Positions 17,336-25,156 of a stretch of 41,014 nt of DNA are shown here, piece after piece. Position 1 is the stretch's first letter, and each line of letters opens with the position of its first letter. The position numbers and the translations under genes are program-made. The stretch is from the NCBI GenBank assembly GCA_034716535.1, contig JAYEJW010000115.1, positions 1 to 41,014 on the forward strand. Reading direction: 5' to 3'. This stretch comes from JAYEJW01 sp034716535 (GTDB taxonomy: Bacteria > Pseudomonadota > Gammaproteobacteria > Chromatiales > Chromatiaceae). The notes under the pieces were generated by a model. It was given only the letters and a program-made list of their open reading frames with translations. It had not been told where the DNA came from and made no database searches.

Positions 17336-18699
17336 GCGCACCTCATATCCTGGTGGTGGACGACGAACCCGATATCCGGACCCTGGTGCAGGAGATCCTG
17401 GAGGACGAAGGCTTCGTCGTGGCGAGTGCCGAAAACGGTGAGGCCGCCCGCCACGCCCTGCGCGACCGGCGTCCGGACCTCATCCTCCTGGACATCTGGA
17501 TGCCCGACCTGGACGGCATCAGTCTGCTCAAGGAGTGGGCGGAAGACGAGGGGCTGCCTTGCCCGGTGATCATGATGTCCGGCCACGGCACGGTGGAGAC
17601 CGCCGTGGAGGCGACACAGCTCGGGGCCTACGACTTCCTGGAGAAGCCGCTCTCAATGGCGAAGCTACTGCTCACGGTGGAGCGCGCCATGGAGGCGGAC
17701 AAGCTGCAAAGGGAAAACATCGGCCTGAAGCGGCGCACGGCCATCGTCCACGAGCCCGTGGGGCGCAGCGCGGCCATGCAACGTCTGCGCGAGCAGGTCA
17801 AGCGGATCGCCCAGCATGACACCTGGGTGCTGATCACCGGCGAGGCGGGAAGCGGCAGAGAGACCTACGCCCGCTATCTCCATGCCCAGAGCGCACGGCG
17901 CGAGCGCCCCTTCGTGGACCTCGGGGTCTCGGGTATCGCCCGCAACAACGCCGCCCGCGAGCTCTTTGGCGGCGAGGAGGACGGACATATCCACTACGGC
18001 AGCCTGGAGCAGGCCTCCGGCGGGACCCTGCTGCTTGACGAGGTGGCCGACATGGACCTGGAGGTTCAGGGCCAGTTGCGGGGCGCCCTGGACACCGGCT
18101 CCTTCCTTCGTGTGGGCGGCACCGAGCCGGTACGCATCGATGTGCGCATCGTCGCCGCCACCCAGCGTAACCTGGAGGAGGACGTACGCGCCGGACGCTT
18201 CCGCGAGGACCTCTTCTATCACCTCAATGTCGTACCCCTGCACGTACCGCCGCTGCGCGAGCACAACGAGGACGTCCCCGAGCTGCTCAACTACTACGTG
18301 GACTATTTCGCGACCCACGAAAAGCTTCCCTACCGGCGCTTCAGCGTGGGTGCTCAGAACTTCATGCGCAACTACAGCTGGCCGGGAAACGTGCGCGAGC
18401 TCAAGAACTTGGTGCAAAGGGTGCTGATCCTGGGGGCCGGCGATGAAATCACCCAAGACGAGGTAGAGGGCGCCCTTGGCGCAGCACCCGCCGTGCCGAC
18501 CCAGTCGCTGGAGGGCATGGTGTCCTTCGACCAGCCTCTGCGCCAGGCACGGGAGCAGTTTGAGAAGGCCTATCTCGAGTACCAGCTTGAGAAACACGGC
18601 GGGAACGTCAGCAAGATGGCGAAGGAGGCGGGCATGGAGCGCACCCACCTCTACCGCAAGCTGCGCTCGCTGGGGATTGAGATCAAGGAAAGGCGATAG
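17332..18699 (+). CDS. ntrX: NtrX-like response regulator with altered AAA+ domain
   Basis: This 455-aa partner of the kinase has a receiver domain (DDEPD at 10-14, phospho-acceptor Asp54, Lys105 in EKPLS), an AAA+ domain and a C-terminal Fis-type helix-turn-helix (about 425-450). Two features are unusual. The Walker A loop reads GEAGSGRE (170-177), with Arg176 in place of the nucleotide-binding Lys. The GAFTGA loop that contacts sigma-54 is replaced by GGEEDGHIHYGSLEQ (213-227). Walker B (LLLDEV) is intact. It may act without sigma-54. The start overlaps the ntrY stop. Confidence 0.92.
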   Translation: MSAPHILVVDDEPDIRTLVQEILEDEGFVVASAENGEAARHALRDRRPDLILLDIWMPDLDGISLLKEWAEDEGLPCPVIMMSGHGTVETAVEATQLGAYDFLEKPLSMAKLLLTVERAMEADKLQRENIGLKRRTAIVHEPVGRSAAMQRLREQVKRIAQHDTWVLITGEAGSGRETYARYLHAQSARRERPFVDLGVSGIARNNAARELFGGEEDGHIHYGSLEQASGGTLLLDEVADMDLEVQGQLRGALDTGSFLRVGGTEPVRIDVRIVAATQRNLEEDVRAGRFREDLFYHLNVVPLHVPPLREHNEDVPELLNYYVDYFATHEKLPYRRFSVGAQNFMRNYSWPGNVRELKNLVQRVLILGAGDEITQDEVEGALGAAPAVPTQSLEGMVSFDQPLRQAREQFEKAYLEYQLEKHGGNVSKMAKEAGMERTHLYRKLRSLGIEIKERR

Positions 18700-18785
18700 C
18701 ATTCAGCTGTCAGCGATCAGCCTGTTGGGCTACCGTGAAAATGGACGCCGAAGGCGCTCCCTATCCCCCTCTCAGCCGGGGAGAG

Positions 18786-18799
18786 GGTCGGGGTGAGGG
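18786..18799. repeat. dispersed 14-bp intergenic repeat, copy 2
   Basis: GGTCGGGGTGAGGG is the exact reverse complement of the sequence at 5467-5480. It forms the tail of a GGGGAGAGGG-type hairpin within the MITE-like element. Confidence 0.5.
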
Positions 18800-18800
18800 A

Positions 18801-18859
18801 AACCCTTCATGAAATCCGTGTCTTCATATTCCGGGGCGACACGGGTGTCATGAAGGGTT
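18801..18859. repeat. long perfect hairpin inside the MITE-like element
   Basis: AACCCTTCATGA (18801-18812) pairs perfectly with TCATGAAGGGTT (18848-18859). After a 3-nt internal loop on each side, CCGTGTC (18816-18822) pairs with GACACGG (18838-18844) around a 15-nt loop. The transcript would fold very stably on either strand. Confidence 0.7.
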
Positions 18860-18939
18860 GGGAGAGAATGTCGCCCAACAGGTTGTTTGGTCGATCAGTC
18901 CGCGCGCTGGAGAATGAACGAGGCGTAAGAATCTTTTTG

Positions 18940-18979
18940 CTGTCAGGCGATCGCCGGGCGAGCGGCGATCAGCTGACAG
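18940..18979. repeat. hairpin at the right end of the MITE-like element
   Basis: CTGTCAG (18940-18946) pairs with CTGACAG (18973-18979), and GATCGCC (18949-18955) pairs with GGCGATC (18964-18970), with 2-nt internal loops and an 8-nt apical loop. The right terminal inverted repeat is folded into this structure. It lies 30 bases upstream of trkA and could affect its expression. Confidence 0.65.
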
Positions 18980-19009
18980 CTGAATGCCGATGTCTGAAAG
19001 CGATCCACA

Positions 19010-20383
19010 ATGAAAATAATAATCCTCGGCGCCGGGCAGGTCGGTACGTCGGTGGCGGCCAATCTGGTCAGCGAAGCCAACGACATCACGGTCGTCGACC
19101 AGAACCCGGAGCTGCTGCGGGCGCTGCAGGACCGCTTCGATCTGCGCGTGGTGCAAGGCAACGGCGCCCACCCGGACGTGCTCCTGCGGGCAGGCGCCGA
19201 AGACGCGGACATGATCCTCGCCGTCACCAACAGCGACGAGACCAACATGGTGGCCTGCCAGGTCGCCTACACGCTCTTCCACACACCCACCAAGATCGCC
19301 CGGGTACGCTCCCAGGGCTTTCTCGACCACCCCAAGCTGTTTGGCGGCGAGGCCCTGCCCATCGACGTGCGCATCAGCCCGGAGCAGCTGGTCACCGATT
19401 ACATCCTGCGCCTGATCGAGAACCCGGGGGCCCTGCAGGTACTCGACTTCGCCGGAGGAACCGTGCGACTGGTGGCGGTGAAGGCTTACGACGACGGCCC
19501 GCTGGTCGGTCATGAGCTGCGCACCCTCTACGATCACATGCCCGATGTGGACGCACGGGTAGCAGCCATCTACCGCCAGGACCGGGCCATCCAGCCCGAA
19601 GGAGACACAGTGGTCGAGGCCGATGACGAGGTCTTTTTCGTCGCCGCCCCGAAACACATCCGCTCGGTCATGAGCGAGCTGCGACGATTGGAGAAGCCGT
19701 ACAAGCGGCTCATCTTTGCCGGCGGCGGCAACATCGGCACACGGCTCGCGCGTGCCCTGGAGCGCGACTACCGGGTCAAGATCATCGAGCGAAACCTAAG
19801 CCGCTGCAAGCAGATTGCCGAAACGCTGGAAAAGACGATCGTGCTCCATGGCGACGCCGCCGACGAGGAGCTCCTTCTCGAGGAAAACGTGGAGAACGCC
19901 GACGTCTTCTGCACGGTGACCAACGACGACGAGGACAACATCCTCTCCGCGATGCTCGCCAAGCGCCTGGGCGCGCGCAAGGTGATGGCGCTGATCAACC
20001 GCCCGGCCTACGTCAACCTGGTCCAAAGCGGCCCCATCGACGTCGCCATCTCGCCCCAACAGGCCACCATCGGCACCCTGCTGAAGCATGTGCGCCGCGG
20101 GGACGTCGTGATGGTGCACTCGCTGCGCCGTGGCGCAGCGGAGGCGATCGAAGCCATCGCCCATGGGGACCGCAGCTCCAGCAAGGTGATCGGCCGCACC
20201 ATCGACGACCTCAACCTGCCCAAAGGGGCCAGCATCGGCGCCATCGTGAGAGGCGAAGACGTGCTCATCGCCCACCACGACACGGTCATCGAGTCCGAGG
20301 ACCATGTGATCCTCTTCCTCCAGGACAAACGCCGGGTGCCGGAGGTGGAAAAGCTCTTCCAGGTCGGGGTCACCTTCCTTTGA
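19010..20383 (+). CDS. trkA: Trk potassium uptake regulatory subunit TrkA
   Basis: This 457-aa cytoplasmic protein gates the TrkH/TrkG potassium channel. It contains two tandem RCK units. The first has the NAD-binding loop GAGQVGTSVA at residues 7-16 and a TrkA-C domain at about 140-220. The second has GGGNIGTRLA near 240 and a second TrkA-C near 370-455. Length matches TrkA. It is 19 bases upstream of trkH, its channel partner. Confidence 0.96.
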   Translation: MKIIILGAGQVGTSVAANLVSEANDITVVDQNPELLRALQDRFDLRVVQGNGAHPDVLLRAGAEDADMILAVTNSDETNMVACQVAYTLFHTPTKIARVRSQGFLDHPKLFGGEALPIDVRISPEQLVTDYILRLIENPGALQVLDFAGGTVRLVAVKAYDDGPLVGHELRTLYDHMPDVDARVAAIYRQDRAIQPEGDTVVEADDEVFFVAAPKHIRSVMSELRRLEKPYKRLIFAGGGNIGTRLARALERDYRVKIIERNLSRCKQIAETLEKTIVLHGDAADEELLLEENVENADVFCTVTNDDEDNILSAMLAKRLGARKVMALINRPAYVNLVQSGPIDVAISPQQATIGTLLKHVRRGDVVMVHSLRRGAAEAIEAIAHGDRSSSKVIGRTIDDLNLPKGASIGAIVRGEDVLIAHHDTVIESEDHVILFLQDKRRVPEVEKLFQVGVTFL

Positions 20384-20402
20384 TCCGGCCGAATCGGGTT
20401 GA

Positions 20403-21854
20403 ATGAAACCATTCGCGGTACAAAAGGTCTTGGGTCTGCTGCTGACCCTATTCAGTCTCAGCATGCTGCCGCCGGTGTTGGTCTCCCTCTGGTATGGGGA
20501 CGGTTCCGCCGCACCCTTCCTGAGCGCCTTCGTCCTCATCCTGGGAACCGGCGCGCTCATCTGGCTGCCCGTGTACAAGAACAACCAAGACCTGCGGCTC
20601 CGGGACGGCTTCCTGGTGGTGGTGCTCTTCTGGACGGTGCTCGGCGTCACCGGCTCCCTGCCGTTCATGCTCGCGGACAATCCCAGCCTTTCGATCACCG
20701 ACGCGATCTTCGAGTCCATGTCGGGACTCACCACCACCGGCGCAACCGTCATCGTCGGCATCGACGAGCTGCCGCGCTCCATTCTCTATTACCGTCAGCA
20801 ACTGCAGTGGCTGGGAGGCATGGGCATCATCGTGCTGGCGGTCGCGGTGCTGCCCATGCTCGGCATCGGCGGCATGCAGCTCTACCGCGCCGAGACGCCG
20901 GGGCCCATGAAGGACTCCAAGCTCACCCCCCGGATCACCGAGACCGCAAAGGCCTTGTGGTACATCTACCTCGGACTGACCATCGCCTGCGGCGTCGCCT
21001 ATTGGATGGCGGGCATGTCCATCTTCGACGCCGTGGGGCACGCGTTTTCCACAGTCGCCATCGGCGGCTTCTCCACCCACGACGACAGCATCGGGCACTT
21101 CGACAGCACCCTCATCGAGATGATCGCCGTGGTCTTCATGATCCTGTCCGGCGCCAATTTTGCACTCCATTTCGTCGCGGTGCGCCGCAACAGCCTGGGG
21201 GTCTACTGGCGCGATAGCGAGTTTCGGTTCTATTTGGCGCTCATCGTCAGCGTCACCCTCGTCGTCACCGTCGCGCTCTTCTATACGGACACCTACATTT
21301 TCTGGGATGACGCCTTCACCCAGGGGCTGTTTCAGACCGTCTCCATCGGCACCACGACGGGCTTTACCACGGCACAGTTCTATTACTGGCCGCCCTTTCT
21401 CGAGATCCTGCTCCTGTTCATTGCCTTCGTCGGGGGCTGCGCCGGCTCCACCGGCGGCGGCATCAAGGTGATCCGGTTCCTGCTGCTGATCAAGCAGGGA
21501 CTGCGCGAGATCGGCCGCTTGATCCACCCCAGCGCCCAGATGCCCGTTCGCATGGGCAACAAGACCGTCAATCACCGGGTCGTGGACGCTGTCTGGGGCT
21601 TCTTCTCCCTCTATGTCGCCAGCTTCACCTTCATGTACCTGCTGCTTGCCGCTACGGGCCTGGACCTGCTCACCTCCTTCTCCGCCGTAGCTGCCTGTAT
21701 CAACAACCTGGGGCCGGGTCTGGCCCGCGTGGGGGCCCACTACGCCGATCTACACGACCCGGCGAAGTGGATCCTCTGCTTCGCCATGCTGCTCGGGCGG
21801 CTGGAGATCTTCACCCTGTTGGTGCTGCTGACACCGGCCTTTTGGCGCCGCTAG
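20403..21854 (+). CDS. trkH: Trk potassium uptake channel subunit TrkH
   Basis: This 483-aa integral membrane protein forms the potassium translocation pore. It has about ten membrane segments and four pore-loop repeats; recognisable loops are SGLTTTGATV (first filter), TVAIGGFSTHD (second), SIGTTTGFTTA (third) and CINNLGPGLARVG (fourth). The motif GGMGIIVLAVAVLPMLGIGG and the GCAGSTGGGIKVIR segment are family-typical. It follows trkA closely in one operon. Confidence 0.96.
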   Translation: MKPFAVQKVLGLLLTLFSLSMLPPVLVSLWYGDGSAAPFLSAFVLILGTGALIWLPVYKNNQDLRLRDGFLVVVLFWTVLGVTGSLPFMLADNPSLSITDAIFESMSGLTTTGATVIVGIDELPRSILYYRQQLQWLGGMGIIVLAVAVLPMLGIGGMQLYRAETPGPMKDSKLTPRITETAKALWYIYLGLTIACGVAYWMAGMSIFDAVGHAFSTVAIGGFSTHDDSIGHFDSTLIEMIAVVFMILSGANFALHFVAVRRNSLGVYWRDSEFRFYLALIVSVTLVVTVALFYTDTYIFWDDAFTQGLFQTVSIGTTTGFTTAQFYYWPPFLEILLLFIAFVGGCAGSTGGGIKVIRFLLLIKQGLREIGRLIHPSAQMPVRMGNKTVNHRVVDAVWGFFSLYVASFTFMYLLLAATGLDLLTSFSAVAACINNLGPGLARVGAHYADLHDPAKWILCFAMLLGRLEIFTLLVLLTPAFWRR

Positions 21855-21900
21855 GATCCGACCCAACCTGTACTCCAGAGACCGATTGGAGGAATACGCC

Positions 21901-22224
21901 ATGGGCGTGATCGACAACTTCGAGGCAATGCTGGCCCGGGGGCAGGACTCGGCCTTGCTGCGCTATAGCCTGGGCAACGAGTACTTCAAGCTGGAGGAGC
22001 ACGCCAGGGCCATCGAACACCTGGCCGAGGCGGTGCGCCAGGACCCCGGCTACTCAGCGGCCTGGAAGATATTGGGCAAGGCATTGACCGCGGCGGGCCG
22101 ACATGAGGAAGCTGTCGACGCATTCGACCGGGGAATCGCTGTCGCGGAGGAGAAAGGTGATGTGCAGGCCGCAAAGGAAATGCGTGTCTTCCGCAAGCGC
22201 TCGGAGAAAGCCCTCAATCCTTGA
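21901..22224 (+). CDS. small tetratricopeptide-repeat protein
   Basis: The 107-aa product holds about two and a half TPR units: ALLRYSLGNEYFKLEEHARAIEHL, then AAWKILGKALTAAGRHEEAVDAF, then a capping helix rich in charged residues. I chose ATG at 21901 because GGAGG lies 9 bases upstream; an in-frame TTG at 21886 overlaps that ribosome-binding site. It follows trkH by 46 bases and converges on the REC gene, overlapping its 3' end by 11 bases. The partner is unknown. Confidence 0.85.
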   Translation: MGVIDNFEAMLARGQDSALLRYSLGNEYFKLEEHARAIEHLAEAVRQDPGYSAAWKILGKALTAAGRHEEAVDAFDRGIAVAEEKGDVQAAKEMRVFRKRSEKALNP

Positions 22225-22690
22225 CCGGCAGCCCGCTCCCCTGGAACAGCCTGTGAAGTCGCTCCAGGGCGACCGGTTTGGTAAGGCAGGCCAGGACCGC
22301 CGCAGGGATACTGTCGGGGACGCTCTCCCCGTGCCCGCCGCTGCAGATCACTACCCTCAATCCGGGAAGCATCCCGGCTAGCTCCCGTGCGAGCGCCAGG
22401 CCGTCACCGTCGGGGAGGCCGACGTCGAGCATCGCCAGATCGAACCCGTTCGCCGGCGAAACCGTCCGCGCTTCCTGGCAAGTACTGACCGCATGGACCC
22501 TGTAGCCAAGCTCCGCAAGGTCCCAGGTCAGCATCTGACGTAACGCCGGGTCGTCTTCCACCAGCAATAGGCGCCGGCCCATGACCGGTGAGGGTGCTTG
22601 CGCCTGAGCGTACATTCCGGCAGGTCGCATCCTGGATTGGTGCTCGAGAGCGCCTCTGCGCGGGGGCCTCGCCACCCTGCCCAGGTTCAC
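22214..22690 (-). CDS. REC-only response regulator
   Basis: This protein of up to 158 aa contains a single receiver domain: RRLLLVEDDPALRQML, the phospho-acceptor in LAMLDVGLPDGDG, ICSGG in place of the usual Thr/Ser position, and LTKPVALERL with the conserved Lys. No output domain follows. A GTG start at 22690 overlaps the sigma-factor stop as GTGA, so it should be coupled to the ECF gene. Internal ATG codons (MRPAG, MYAQ, MGRR) are alternatives. It could be a phosphate shuttle or an anti-sigma-like partner; nothing in the sequence decides. Confidence 0.85.
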   Translation of the reverse strand: MNLGRVARPPRRGALEHQSRMRPAGMYAQAQAPSPVMGRRLLLVEDDPALRQMLTWDLAELGYRVHAVSTCQEARTVSPANGFDLAMLDVGLPDGDGLALARELAGMLPGLRVVICSGGHGESVPDSIPAAVLACLTKPVALERLHRLFQGSGLPVKD

Positions 22691-23205
22691 GCCATCTCCC
22701 CGACGGCCTCCCGCAGCCTGTGGCGGGCCCTAAACAGGCGTGTTCCGACGCCCGCCGGGGTCAGGCCGAGCTTTTCCGCGATCTCCTTCTGGGAGTACCC
22801 GTGGATCACCTGCAACACCAGCGGGTCACGGTACTCTGGGGGCAGCTCTCGAATCGCCCGGCGCAATACGAAGGCCTCCGTGGAGGTGTCGTAGGTCTTG
22901 CGCCTGGCCCCGATCTCCTCGGTGGGAACGTCGCTTTCCTGAGGCTGATACCGCTCGAAACGCCGCGCATTCTCGCGCCGAACGATGGTCAGGAGCCATC
23001 CCTTGATAGCCTTGGGGTTCTGCAGCTTGTCCAGGGACCGCCAGGCTCGCACCAGGCTCTCCTGGACGAGGTCTTCGGCGGTGTGGCGGTTCCCGGACAG
23101 TCGGTAGGCGTAGCTGTAAAGGTCGCGCCAGTACTGCTTGGCCAACGCGTTGAAGCTGACGGCTGCGTCCGTGGTGACGGTCTCGGCAACGGCGGTGCTG
23201 CTCAT
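22687..23205 (-). CDS. ECF-type RNA polymerase sigma factor
   Basis: This 172-aa sigma-70-family protein has region 2 (FNALAKQYWRDLYSYAYRL, then TAEDLVQESLVRAW and KGWLLTIVRRENARRF) and region 4 (IRELPPEYRDPLVLQVI, then YSQKEIAEKLGLTPAGVGTRL). Regions 1 and 3 are absent, as in ECF factors. ATG at 23205 has AGGAG 8 bases upstream. No anti-sigma gene is adjacent; the next gene is a REC-only protein. A -24/-12 promoter just upstream indicates sigma-54 control. Confidence 0.93.
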   Translation of the reverse strand: MSSTAVAETVTTDAAVSFNALAKQYWRDLYSYAYRLSGNRHTAEDLVQESLVRAWRSLDKLQNPKAIKGWLLTIVRRENARRFERYQPQESDVPTEEIGARRKTYDTSTEAFVLRRAIRELPPEYRDPLVLQVIHGYSQKEIAEKLGLTPAGVGTRLFRARHRLREAVGEMA

Positions 23206-23247
23206 TTGGCTTCTCCTGCTCCAGTAGTCTGCTGCTACCACACCTAG

Positions 23248-23264
23248 AGCAGGCATCGTGCCAA
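23248..23264 (-). promoter_or_regulatory. sigma-54 (-24/-12) promoter of the ECF operon
   Basis: On the minus strand TTGGCACGATGCCTGCT matches TTGGCACRNNNNTTGCW at all but one position. GG and GC are separated by exactly 10 bases, as sigma-54 requires. Predicted transcription start is near 23237, about 32 bases before the sigma-factor ATG. An AT-rich stretch (23262-23300) between this promoter and the upstream palindromes could allow bending. Confidence 0.75.
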
Positions 23265-23328
23265 TTTCTACTTTATTGTTTTATCTGGATATTGTTACCT
23301 TTCTTTGCGGTGACCGTTTAACATTTCG

Positions 23329-23374
23329 TTGTAACGACTCATTACAAGCGGTCGCAACGTAACGGATCGTTACG
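23329..23374. promoter_or_regulatory. two tandem activator-binding palindromes
   Basis: GTAACG-ACT-CATTAC (23331-23345) lies within the longer TTGTAA...TTACAA repeat, and GTAACG-GAT-CGTTAC (23359-23373) within CGTAACG...CGTTACG. Both fit GTAACG-N3-CRTTAC, with centres 28 bp apart. They sit about 100 and 130 bp upstream of the predicted start of the ECF operon, the usual distance for sigma-54 activator sites. They lie directly after the activator gene's stop. Confidence 0.7.
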
Positions 23375-23418
23375 ACTTGGGAAACGCTGATTCTTTCGGT
23401 GATTTTGGGCGAGGAAGG

Positions 23419-24804
23419 TCAGCGGCCGGGGACCTTGAGGCCGTACTTCTCTATCTTGCGGTCCAGGGCCGGCCGGGAGACACCCAGGATCTCGCTAGTC
23501 CGGCCTTTGTGCCCACCGGTGTAATCGAGCACCTGCTGGACATGCTCGGCCTCTACCTCGTCGAGGGTACGCAGGACTTGCGCTTCGGAAGGGGGAACGC
23601 CGCCGACGACGCGTACTTGTACCGTGCCGCGATCCCCGCTCGGCGACGCGAAGGCCAGCAGATCCGGCGTGATGACGGCCGTTTGCGCGTGGACCGCTGC
23701 CTGCGTCAACAGATTCTCCATTTCCCGTACGTTACCGGGCCAGTCATAGCCCTGGAGCCGATCCAGAGCAGCCTCTGCGAGCTTGAGAGTCGGCTTGTGA
23801 ATTCGCTCGGCAATCCGCTCCAGCAGAGCGGTCGCGAGCAGCGGGATGTCCTCTTTGCGCTCGCGCAGGGGCGGCATCCGGATTTGAATGACGTTCAGAC
23901 GGTAGGCCAGATCTTCCCGAAAACGCCCGGCCGCCGCCTCAGCCATCAGGTCCCGATTCGTGGCGGCCACCACCCGCGCGTTGGTGGAGATCTGCTGGGT
24001 GCCTCCGACCCGGTCGAAGACCCGCTCCTGCAGCGCACGCAGCAGCTTGGCCTGCAGGGACGAAGCCAGCTCCCCGATCTCATCGAGAAACAGGGTCCCA
24101 TCCTGGGCCAGCTCGAACTTGCCCAACTTGCGGCTTTGCGCACCGGTGAAGGCCCCCTTCTCGTGGCCGAAGAGCTCGCTCTCCAGCAGAGTGTCGACGA
24201 TGGCGGCGCAGTTGACCGCCACAAACGGGCCCGTACGTCCACTGTGCTGGTGAATCAGGCGCGCCACAACCTCCTTGCCCGTGCCCGACTCGCCGCTGAT
24301 CAGTACTGTCGTTGCGCTGCGGGCGCTCAGGGCGATCTCCTTGCTGACCGTGAGCATGGCGGCGCTGCGGCCGATGAGATTGCGCTCCTGGCGCGGGACT
24401 TCCTCCGCGCCCCGCAACGCCTCCACCTCCCGGGACAGTCGGCGATTGGCGAGCAACCGATCCACGGTCTGCTGCAGCTCCGCCGTGTCGACGGGCTTGT
24501 GGATAAAATCCGCAGCCCCCTTCTTTATCGCCTCGATGGCAAGCTCGAGGTCGTGCTGACCTGTCATCATGACGACCGGAAGGTCCGGCTCCCGGGATTG
24601 CAGCGCCTCCAGCAGCTCCATTCCCGTGCCGTCCGGCAGCTGCTGGTCCAGCAACAGCAGGTCGTAGGCGTTGGCGTCGATCAACTCCAGGGTGTCGGCG
24701 CAGGTCATGGCACCGTCCACTTCGAATCCTTCGTCCTCGAAGTGCAGAACGAGCATCTGGTTGAGGGCAGGGTCGTCCTCCACGATCAAGAGATAAGCGC
24801 TCAT
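23419..24804 (-). CDS. sigma-54-dependent response regulator (NtrC/ZraR type)
   Basis: This 461-aa activator has a receiver domain (EDDPALNQML, acceptor Asp in LLLLDQQLPDGTG, KPVDTAEL), a full AAA+ domain with GESGTGKE, LFGHEKGAFTGAQ, Walker B GTLFLDEIGEL and the GRFREDLAYRLNV sensor region, and a C-terminal Fis-type helix-turn-helix (GRTSEILGVSRPALDRKIEKYGL). All motifs needed to remodel sigma-54 polymerase are intact, unlike NtrX in this window. No histidine kinase is adjacent. The probable target is the ECF operon immediately downstream. Confidence 0.93.
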   Translation of the reverse strand: MSAYLLIVEDDPALNQMLVLHFEDEGFEVDGAMTCADTLELIDANAYDLLLLDQQLPDGTGMELLEALQSREPDLPVVMMTGQHDLELAIEAIKKGAADFIHKPVDTAELQQTVDRLLANRRLSREVEALRGAEEVPRQERNLIGRSAAMLTVSKEIALSARSATTVLISGESGTGKEVVARLIHQHSGRTGPFVAVNCAAIVDTLLESELFGHEKGAFTGAQSRKLGKFELAQDGTLFLDEIGELASSLQAKLLRALQERVFDRVGGTQQISTNARVVAATNRDLMAEAAAGRFREDLAYRLNVIQIRMPPLRERKEDIPLLATALLERIAERIHKPTLKLAEAALDRLQGYDWPGNVREMENLLTQAAVHAQTAVITPDLLAFASPSGDRGTVQVRVVGGVPPSEAQVLRTLDEVEAEHVQQVLDYTGGHKGRTSEILGVSRPALDRKIEKYGLKVPGR

Positions 24805-24900
24805 GTAGTTTGTCGTCCGGTTTCCACCAGAGTGAGTCTTACGCTAAGAGAATCAGACAGGCTCGATGGAATCAAGACCTTGCGAGATTAAAGCAGGGGG

Positions 24901-24928
24901 TTGATTTATTAGCGTTTGCTAATATAAT
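24901..24928 (+). promoter_or_regulatory. strong promoter with embedded operator for the 55-aa peptide
   Basis: TTGATT (24901-24906) and TATAAT (24923-24928) are separated by 16 bp, a near-consensus sigma-70 promoter. A perfect palindrome, TATTAGC - GTTT - GCTAATA (24907-24924), fills the spacer and enters the -10 box, so a repressor bound there would block polymerase. The predicted start is about 35 bases before the ATG. Confidence 0.7.
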
Positions 24929-24968
24929 AAACCTCAAGCTGAAACTAACCCGATAGAGGAGACCTACG

Positions 24969-25136
24969 ATGTTGGGTGTTCTTGCATCTATCACACTGAT
25001 CGTCGGCGGTGCCTCAAGCACCATGGTACTCTCGGAAAATGATCGCCTCGCGGCCGAAGAAAGCCGTGAGCCCCTGGTGGAGATCCAGACGATCGCAGAC
25101 GCCGACACTCCGTTTACCGAAGAAGCACGCTTCTAA
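24969..25136 (+). CDS. 55-aa hydrophobic-N-terminus peptide, paralogue 2
   Basis: The product starts MLGVLASITLIVGGASSTM, continues with an acidic soluble tail and ends TEEARF. It is exactly as long as the product of 3408-3575 and shares its MLG.LA.I.L..G..S start. A strong AGAGGAG ribosome binding site, a near-consensus promoter and a terminator define a single-gene unit. It is divergent from the sigma-54 regulator. The N-terminus looks like a membrane anchor or signal without basic residues. No family is recognised; signalling or membrane-partner roles are guesses. Confidence 0.65.
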   Translation: MLGVLASITLIVGGASSTMVLSENDRLAAEESREPLVEIQTIADADTPFTEEARF

Positions 25137-25156
25137 GGAAGCGTTGCGACCGATCG

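Larger units (their letters stand above)
18700..18986. mobile_element. MITE-like element between ntrX and trkA
   Basis: The 287-bp element is bounded by perfect 15-bp inverted repeats: CATTCAGCTGTCAGC at 18700-18714 and its reverse complement at 18972-18986. It fills nearly the whole 310-bp gap and begins right after the ntrX stop. Inside are a CCCTCTC...GAGAGGG hairpin (about 18769-18787), the 59-nt hairpin at 18801-18859 and the hairpin at 18940-18979. There is no open frame of note. A sequence like its ends (GACAGCTATCAG) also overlaps the dprA stop at 9217-9228. Target-site duplication is not clear. Confidence 0.55.

Noticed and set aside
20448..21740. 430-aa minus-strand frame opposite trkH
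   Set aside because: It is antisense to a complete TrkH and has the His/Asp/Gly bias of a reverse frame.
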